DNA of 64,000 nucleotides. Source: Megalonaias nervosa (taxonomy: Eukaryota; Mollusca; Bivalvia; Unionida; Unionidae). A program made the position numbers and the translations under genes. This document shows, one piece after another, positions 57,422 through 64,000 of this stretch (position 1 is its first letter; every line of letters begins with the position of its first letter). The notes beneath the pieces are model-generated. The model worked only from the letters and a program-made list of their open reading frames with translations, was not told the DNA's origin and did not search any database. The DNA is taken from positions 1 through 64,000 of the forward strand of contig JAECUM010000789.1 of the NCBI GenBank assembly GCA_016617855.1, read 5' to 3'.

Positions 57422-57822
57422 TACTGACATAATTGTTTATTATGCATCTGCTGTGGTTGCTGGAACAGCAACTATAATCGAATCACTATCAGCCACATAC
57501 ATAATAGCACCAGTAACAGGAATTGGTGTTGCAGTTATAACCGGTGTTGCTGGTATTTTTAATATAATCGCAAAAAAATATCTACGTGTGCCGCTGATAA
57601 ATTACATGAATATCAAATGTTACTATCAGTGGCAACACACGCACACGCCAAATTATCATCGTTGATATCATCAGGGCTCAATGATGGAATAATATCAGAT
57701 CAGGAATTTGCAAAAATGATTAAGGTTTGCCACGGCACCTCTGGTTTGGCAACTGGAAACCAGACCCCCTTGCCAGGGAGTCACCTTAATTTAAATCCTG
57801 ATTTAAACTCAGGAAGTAAATA
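57422..57822 (+). pseudogene. E2 two-helix membrane protein, 3' part, after the E1 insertion
   Basis: The frame resumes right after TACTG (57422-57426) with the first helix (VYYASAVVAG), a second helix and IIAKK, matching E1 51530-52066. A frame change near 57590 and a GC-richer, partly palindromic insertion (about 57722-57790, with ACCTCTGGTTT against AAACCAGA) replace the normal C-terminus. Confidence 0.83.
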
Positions 57823-57849
57823 ATAATAATGTCATAAAACGATCAAAGA

Positions 57850-59349
57850 TTGTTACCAATGACAACGTCATTGCTACAACAAATCATCACTATTACAACA
57901 CCACCAACAACGACGATAATAATTGTTACAACAAATCGTCACTATTACAACACGACCAACAACGACGATAATATCAACAACTCAACTAATCCTGAATTCG
58001 ACATTGCCTTTCCAATGGCAATTCCAGCCAAAGAGATAGCATTAGCACTATTACGAGTATATTACAGCTGGCCAAATATTAGATCAAATTCATTTGGTGG
58101 GTTGCCCGCAAATAATTTGTTAGTGGTTTCTTATAAAAATAACCCCGACGGAACTCCAGATTGGCAAGTTGTAGGTATTCCTATGGGCAGTTATCAAATC
58201 GAACAGATCAATGATGAGTTCCTGCGCAGGATTAAATCTATCACAGGAATAGAATCTAAAATCGCTATTACGGTTCATGAGCCAACATTATCAGCTGCGA
58301 TAGAAATATCGATACCCGACTATGCTGCAGATATATATCAATCATCGATCAGAACTGTATTAGGATGGCCAGAGGTAGCACCTATTTATCAATGACCACC
58401 GGAACCTAAACAAGCTGATTATGTTTCAGATAAACTCACATTTACAAAATATCCAGAACACAGAAAAACTGACCCGTGGAGATTGATGCAGGTGAGGGAA
58501 ACAGAAACAGGACCTACAACATTTATTTATGTTGATTTTGATGGTAAAAATAATTCCTAGACTAAATAGATCAGTATATGATATTGATCGCAAAAACCGT
58601 AATGCATTTATTGATGAATGGTTTATTCATTCGCGAATGTGGTTAAAAGTGAACATCAAACTGCATCAATGACACTATGACAGTTATTTCAAAATTACAT
58701 ACAAGAGTATCCCATCGATAATCTAAAAGATCAGATCAGTGAAATGGTACATCATGTAAATCAGGTTGCATCAAACCTTGAGGTTATTAATCAGGTAATT
58801 ATTGCATCAGTGGCTACTGATAAGGGTCTCGCAGACAAAAAAATAACCACTCAACAATTATTTGCTAAACATAAAATAACCAAGGCAGATATACCAAAAT
58901 TTATTTTACCCGGATTTAACAACAATGAACTGAAAAAATCAGTTAATGATATTATCGATGAATATTTTCCCAAGATCATAGAGGCATGGAGAAAAATATC
59001 CCCTCCGGCGAGTATTCTCTAACATAATAATGATCCATATGGTGGAGGTCGGTATATATCACTAGGTGTTCTCAATATCACAGTTAATTTGGCGTGTGAT
59101 GCTATTGATGGAAGTTATGAAGTAGATACTGAAAAATCCATACTAGCACAGCAAAGATATATCTTATATTCATTTACCCCCAAAGTACCTCCTGGATTTT
59201 TAATTGTGTCAGTACCTATTAATCCGGTTTATCTGCAATGTCATAATCCGCTATTATCACGGATACGTTTTAGACTTACTGACCAGGCCGAACACTTACT
59301 TGATTTACGAGAAGAAGTTTTGACGATAAGTTTGTATGTACGCTCGTAG
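57850..59349 (+). pseudogene. E2 copy of the penton/minor-capsid-like protein (broken)
   Basis: Its N-terminal half (57850-58395) is open and matches E1 closely: NPEFDIAFPMAIPAKEIAL, RVYYSWPNIRS, IPMGSYQIEQIN. Near the start a tandem duplication of about 50 bp (57879-57973) adds Thr-rich codons. A TGA at 58393, a TAG at 58558 and others break the middle. The C-terminal third (PKFILPGFNNNELKKSVND, then GSYEVDTEKSI through SLYVRS) is again well kept. Its end at 59347-59349 corresponds to E1's 50188, supporting the extended E1 gene. Confidence 0.87.
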
Positions 59350-59574
59350 CTACTTTCTGTTGGAAAAAAAAAAAATCAGAATAAAAAGTTTCTGAATAAA
59401 TGTAAACCTGAATCAGATTCAAAATAAAATTAAGAAATAAATCAGAATTTGCCAGGATTTGCCTTTTCATAGGGTCATTTTGTGCAGCTTTTCTAATGGC
59501 CAATGGGCACTCCATGAGGCTTTTTCTTTCTGGCGACATTCTCTCTGAATGTCCTTGTGCGGGATACCCTTCAG

Positions 59575-59831
59575 TGAGATTGAGAGTTACATCACACTAC
59601 TGTTTATTTTGGAGGCCCCCCAATCAAACCCCCGGGTGAGCGAAAAACAGCACCCACCACGTTGTTCGACGTAGTGAGGAGGTGTACATGAAATCACTTG
59701 GGGTGGGACCTCCACTATATCGTGAAAAATTGACAATACCACCCACCGTCGACAGTGTGACAGTCATGGGTATGAAACCCCTGGCCTCAATATGAGAATC
59801 CAGCATTCTAACACTGCGCCACGGACTCATT
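59575..59831 (-). mobile_element. tRNA-derived SINE-like insert in E2
   Basis: The - strand starts GAGTCCGTGGCGCAGTGTTA, box-A-like. A box-B-like GGGTTTCATACCC lies about 50 bp further, followed by a body of roughly 170 bp with GGAGGTCCCACCCC. It is absent from E1 at the matching place. The ends are not precisely set and the family differs from the other SINEs here. Confidence 0.55.
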
Positions 59832-59863
59832 CTTACAAAAATATATGTTTCAGAAATTATTAT

Positions 59864-60423
59864 GAAGTTACCTATGCTGGATAAGCAGGCAACCCACAGG
59901 AGATCACTAGACTGAATAAATCACAATTATTATAAACTGCAGCGTGGATTTATTTCAATTTCCAAACACACTATAAAATATACTGTATAAAATATCTGTA
60001 TTTAAAAATCGGAAATACATTTTCTGCAGGATGTCATTCACCAGGTTAAAGTGCATGTAGGTCTGTATAAAGCTATTTTACCTGGAAGATCTCATAATAA
60101 CTTACCAGGATTGTGCACACGCAAGTGGTGCGTGACTTATACTGAAGTTACCTATGCTGGATAAACAGGCAGCAGCCTACAAGTGATCTGTATACTGAAT
60201 AAATCACAATTGTTGTATAATTGCGGTAACTGAAGTGTGTGGATTTATTTTAGTTTTCCAAACACTGTATAAAATATACTGTATAAAATATCTGCATTTA
60301 ATACTCACACATACATTTTCTGCAGGATGTCATTCGCGAGGTTAAAGTATATGTAAGTCTATTATATACTCCTGTACAACTATCTTATATACTCCTGTAC
60401 AACTATCTTACTTGTCTTATACC
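59864..60423. repeat. 280-bp tandem duplication in E2
   Basis: The blocks 59864-60143 and 60144-60423 align along their lengths, each starting GAAGTTACCTATGCTGGATA and containing AAAATATACTGTATAAAATA and TTTCTGCAGGATGTCATTC. A 24-bp repeat follows (60363-60410). There is no coding potential. It occupies the E2 equivalent of the E1 spacer. Confidence 0.85.
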
Positions 60424-60589
60424 TGTATGACCTAAACATAACTTACCTGGATTTGTGCACACAGTGGAGAAACAGTAAAAAATAAAAAATAATAGCGGCA
60501 GTCATATAATATTACGCACTTGCAAGTGGGGCAACTGCTAAATTACTCTATCGGAGAAATCGTTTGCTTGACAGAGTTATCTCACTTTA

Positions 60590-61095
60590 TCATCTTAATA
60601 CAATAGGGAGATACTGAATTGTTATTTTTTGGTAATATTTTCTTGAATACTCCGATTTGTACATTTTAGCCACGACACGTTGTACTGAAGGTTTGACAAT
60701 AACAAAATATTTTCCAGCTGCATTCATTGATTGAAATATTATTTCTTCGCCAGTTTCCACGTTCACGGATTTAACAACCCTTGCTCGTTTATCGTGCTTA
60801 CCAGTACAACCAAACTTGCAATTTTGACTCTGTGTCATAGCTCGTAAATTTCCCAAAGAATTATCAATTTTACTGCTGTTGGTGTGATCGATCACAAGTC
60901 CGTCTTTGATCAATCCACGAAAACATTCGTAGATGAATTGATGTGATAAATATCTTTTTTCCCAGCATTAAATCTGAGATAACCGTTATTATCAACAGCA
61001 CCGATTGTTTTTTTTAATCAACAGTTTCTGATATCATCACGAGATGCTTCATAATTCTTGATTGTAGGATGCTGTACAAATTAATTTTGTTCCAT
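60590..61095 (-). pseudogene. E2 copy of the HNH endonuclease-like protein (broken)
   Basis: The open part (60913-60590) keeps the HNH-like core (LVIDHTNSSKIDNSLGNLRA) and the NUMOD1-like tail (SVNVETGEEIIF, MNAAGKYF). Upstream to the ATG at 61093-61095 the sequence matches E1's N-terminus but has a TAA five codons in, a TGA and a frame change. The C-terminus is altered. Confidence 0.82.
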
Positions 61096-61173
61096 TTATA
61101 TCATAATATTATTTGTCTAAATTATTATTTTATTGTTGAGGTGAAAATTTGGCGAGATAGTCTTCGGCGTTTT

Positions 61174-61437
61174 TTATGGGAGATTCGACGCCATCGGTAT
61201 TATTTTATTTTTATCATAATATCGTTTCAGCTGTCTGTATTTTTTGCCACCACATTGCACACACAGCTGCGTTTCTCCTAAGACCCCAACAATACATTTC
61301 CAACATGGTTTTGATCCTAGACTCCTCCTACGAACACATTGCATGTGACATCCAAAGAATTCATTTATGCAAGCCCTGTTACAAGGAAGTGAAGAACCGA
61401 TCATGAGCCCCTTGCATTTATTCTTTGTTTCAATCAT
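61174..61437 (-). CDS. E2 copy of the small Cys-rich protein
   Basis: This is an 87-residue open frame homologous to 47725-48027: MIETKNKCK, LPCNRACINEF, HMQCVRR, PCWKC and VQCGGKKYRQLKRYYDK. Most cysteines of the E1 protein are kept. The C-terminus is different and shorter, probably by a late frameshift. It is the second-best-preserved E2 gene. Confidence 0.72.
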   Translation of the reverse strand: MIETKNKCKGLMIGSSLPCNRACINEFFGCHMQCVRRRSLGSKPCWKCIVGVLGETQLCVQCGGKKYRQLKRYYDKNKIIPMASNLP

Positions 61438-61439
61438 TA

Positions 61440-61510
<71 letters not shown>
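61440..61510. repeat. (TG)n(TA)n microsatellite
   Basis: A short GT run passes into about 60 bp of TA between the divergent Cys-rich and polymerase genes of E2. In E1 the same place holds only TATATATA, so the tract expanded in E2. Confidence 0.95.
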
Positions 61511-61515
<5 letters not shown>

Positions 61516-61550
61516 TTAATTTAAATATTTATATTTGCCATAATTATGAT

Positions 61551-62611
61551 ATGGAGGAATTAACGAGGTTATCTGCGATTAAACTCTCTAAAGCCAGATT
61601 CGAGCTTCGGTTGATTTAACGAATAAGACTCTAATCGATCGTATCAGTGAAGCCAAGAGAGAATTTCGCGATGATTGTACAGCTTATGTGTGATCAACAT
61701 TAAAAATTGTACGCGACACCAAAGGTGTTGTCGATGCTACAATGAATGATAAATGAGCAGCGACAATTGTTAATTATCTCGACATTGCACGTGACAAACG
61801 TGATCCTGTTCGCCTGACTTCTCGTCAGGGCCACGCTGGAAATGTTCTCACGTTAAATAAAAATTCAAAATCAGGAATACTGACTGGAAATGATAGACCT
61901 TATTATGAACGAGCATATCCTGCAACGGCAGTTGTTTTTGCAATATATCCACTGAATGATAAACCTAAAGTCGATAAACTTCTACCGATGAAAATTTCTC
62001 GTGGTGACTTTTTTCACTTAACTTGTGTTGCTGAGAGAGTTACAGAACATTTCACAAATGCGAAACGAGGAAACGGTTTAACGGATATAAGACGTAAAAA
62101 AAAGAAATAAATGAGTAGGCAGAAACAGTTAAGGATATTGGAGCGTCTATCAAAGATGTTGTTGAACTGGAAAAAAAAAATTTAAGATTTCCAATAAGAG
62201 TGAAGACATTAACCGGAGAGATTTTGTACGAATCGAAATATAAAAAAGTGGAGCTTGGATAGAGATTATTTATCATAATGCACACGCGTGGACTTCGGAC
62301 ATAACAATATTTCCACAAAATCTAACTGGTAAATTCTATAATGGTGATATGTTTAATTTTATCAGAAATATCAGTAAGAGTGACCCCGTATCCGTGTGGT
62401 TGCTTCAGAATTCAGAATCTGTGAACTATGATCAGTTTGTACGGGCTAATGGTGATATTTATCGTACAGAATTTCTCCACGACGAAATGAAAACTCTTTC
62501 GTTAAAATACTCGAACACCGATGAAATCGGCGCTGATGGCGGTGATGAAATCACTGTCGAACGATTACTCAGTAATTGTTTTACCGTTCCATCAGAGGAA
62601 GTAGCCCATTC
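61551..62611 (+). pseudogene. E2 polymerase N-terminal half (broken)
   Basis: This is homologous to E1 47680 to about 46620. It reads MEELTRLSAIKLSKARF, REAKREFRDD, GILTGNDRPYYERAYP, then, after frame changes, the segment PVSVWLLQNSE, YDQFVRANGDIYRTE. Many stops and shifts occur, and an in-frame deletion removes part of the early region. Homology ends at about 62611, just inside one arm of a 23-bp inverted repeat. The palm motifs seen in E1 are absent. Confidence 0.83.
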
Positions 62612-63097
62612 TACCACGGGCTGAATAACATCATGAAAGTAATTGCACAAGATAAAATGTTTAACTTGTTTTTTTATTTCAGATTGTATCATTTGATAAT
62701 TTTATATCAACTTCCAGAACAGAAATATGTAATTAAAGTTCGAATAGTAGAAATAACGGTTGATGACGTCATCACACTTCAAATATTAAAGCCTAGACGG
62801 ATGCTGGACCCGGTATCTGAACGCTATCAGCAACTGTATGTATGTATGTATTCATGTATGTGCAGAGTGAGAGCATTTTTTTACGACTTTTAAAAATAGT
62901 TGTAATATAATACTGTAAATAATATTTTCATGATGCTTTCATTATTCTGAGGAATTTCAACTAATCGACTGAGTCTGCATTATTAAATTTCCCTAGTATT
63001 AAAAGATAACAGATTCTGCGCCGTGTTCGGAACGATTATTAGACCCTAACGCGTATTTACTGCAGGGTAGAAACTGGTAGAATGGGCTACTTCCTCT
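62594..63097. other. 23-bp perfect inverted repeat bracketing foreign sequence in E2
   Basis: AGAGGAAGTAGCCCATTCTA plus CCA at 62594-62616 is exactly inverted at 63075-63097. The left arm is polymerase coding sequence. The 458 bp between the arms has no counterpart in E1. The polymerase palm and most of the helicase are missing downstream. Confidence 0.8.
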
Positions 63098-63404
63098 AAT
63101 GAATTCTGCTCAAAAGGGTTTGCGACCTTAGTGGTGAAAATAAAGGTTAATTCGCCGGATTGGATTCTTGCGATGGTCGTCCGAGAGTTATGCGTTGGTA
63201 TGTTACTGTCTTTTGATGTGTGTAGTTTTTCAGTCTTCTTTCGATTCTGAAGCGATAAAAGACGCGTGAGAAAAGTTGAATCGAGCGGAGGGTTGTGGTC
63301 ACGCTTGCACTCCTTGGGTTCATTGATAATACCGATAATGTGATTTCATGTTGTCAGAAATTTCGTCGTACTTTAATTGATAAAACGTCAGACTCCTGTG
63401 GTAT

Positions 63405-63731
63405 GATGATCGATGAAATTATCGCTAACGATACTAAAGCTGTCAAGAAGAAATTAACTGGTTATTAGCGATCTGACAAAAAAAATATTTAAAAAATAAA
63501 CGTGATTTTGACCTCGATATTGAGTTTATTATGACACTGAAACAACGACAGAATAATAATTGTGCGAGCTGTAACACAATAATGTTGTGGCAGTATTTTA
63601 ATAATGATCCAAGAGAATTTACCGTGGATAGAATTAATAGTAATCTCGGTCATACACGCAAAAATGTGAGGTTGACCTGTCTTGAGTGTAATCGACGTAG
63701 GGACGTTGGTATTCTGCTTTTACAGAAGTGA
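63405..63731 (+). pseudogene. E2 replicase C-terminal end with HNH domain
   Basis: Homology to the E1 replicase resumes at about 63405 (EIIANDTKAVKKKLTGY), passes a TAG and a frame change, and ends with the HNH: CASC, FTVDRINSNLGHT, LTCLECNRRR. The zinc-binding Cys pairs and the central His/Asn region remain. The 3' end overlaps the integrase gene by 12 bp, exactly as in E1. Confidence 0.85.
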
Positions 63732-64000
63732 AAGCGGCGGTAATTGTGGATCTTCAGGAATTATTTGTAATTGTTCGCGTACAAATCCACGCTGAGGAGC
63801 AGTTGAATCTAGTCTGTCGATTGCAGGTCTACCCGTGGATCTTACCACGCTGGAAATTTTATGCGTTGTCACACTCCAAATAGAATCAGTCGCTCTTTTT
63901 TTTTCTTTTTTTTTTTTTTATCCCCTTCAAGTTCACCAGGTTCATATAAATATGTTACAGTTACATTACCTATTACTGGTTGTTTTGAAGAAGAGTCATG
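63720..64000 (-). pseudogene. E2 integrase C-terminal part (runs off window)
   Basis: The - strand reads SSSKQPVIGNVTVTYLYEPG then a long A run that shifts the frame, then RSTGRPAIDRLD and PQLPPLSL before the stop at 63720-63722. It matches the E1 integrase tail, including the part beyond E1's TGA. The catalytic core would lie past 64000. The A run (T-rich 63895-63921 on +) has expanded relative to E1. Confidence 0.85.

Larger units (their letters stand above)
35514..64000 (+). mobile_element. Outer Polinton-like viral element E2 (truncated by window, interrupted by E1)
   Basis: E2 starts with a terminal repeat at 35514 and carries the structural genes on the + strand, in the same order as E1. 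After the E1 insertion (41840-57421) it resumes with the remaining structural genes, then HNH, Cys-rich, polymerase, helicase and integrase remnants. The integrase runs off the window end. Its proteins are clearly homologous to E1's but well diverged, so E2 is a related lineage and not a duplicate of E1. Decay is advanced: stops, shifts, a solo LTR (36367-37030), SINEs (37184-37434, about 59575-59831) and loss of most of the polymerase palm and helicase. About 12.9 kb of E2 is visible. The ATPase, the zinc-ribbon/PLA2 gene and the right terminal repeat should lie beyond 64000. Confidence 0.88.

Noticed and set aside
57722..57790. A new functional C-terminus for the E2 membrane protein
   Set aside because: The GC-rich palindromic insert replaces conserved sequence in an already split pseudogene, so it is more likely a small insertion.

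Overview
The window looks like nuclear DNA of an invertebrate animal. It is AT-rich, has long introns and holds many tandem arrays, tRNA-derived SINEs and LINE fragments. A mollusc or similar marine invertebrate would fit, but nothing in the sequence fixes the phylum.

Host part (1-35.5 kb). A 3.8-kb minisatellite (unit about 29 bp) is followed by one recognisable host gene on the + strand, an SLC25A44-type mitochondrial carrier. Its three coding exons (5149-5836, 12982-13109, 26848-27036) join with compatible splice phases. The 7.1-kb and 13.7-kb introns hold a pogo-like DNA transposon remnant, a 25-bp tandem array, SINEs, a palindromic MITE and one antisense LINE split into three collinear pieces. 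From 27 to 35.5 kb I see only degenerate repeats.

Element part (35.5-64 kb). Two related Polinton/Maverick-like viral elements are nested. The outer, older element (E2) starts at 35514 and runs past the window end. Most of its genes are broken, and it carries a solo LTR, two SINEs and an internal deletion. The inner, younger element (E1, 41840-57421, 15,582 bp) is complete from terminal repeat to terminal repeat. It sits inside E2's two-helix membrane-protein gene in opposite orientation and is flanked by a perfect 5-bp target duplication, TACTG.

E1 gene plan. One side carries a packaging ATPase (-), a zinc-ribbon/PLA2 protein (+), an rve integrase (+), a very long PolB-SF1 helicase-HNH replicase (-), a small Cys-rich protein (+), a free-standing HNH protein (+) and a small acidic coiled-coil protein (-). 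The other side carries a tight leftward structural cluster: a Pro/Gln-rich protein, a basic minor-capsid-like protein, a candidate major capsid protein, a small hydrophobic-tail protein, an adenain-like protease, a fibre with phage-tail-like shaft repeats, a two-helix membrane protein and a penton-like protein. Together these make a plausible virion-forming, integrase-dependent virus. The E1 copy is damaged by six apparent single-base deletions, all in the replication half, and by three in-frame stops. It is therefore either a recent insertion starting to decay or an insertion whose sequence contains base-calling errors. E2 has the same gene order wherever it survives, which makes it an internal comparator for every E1 gene.
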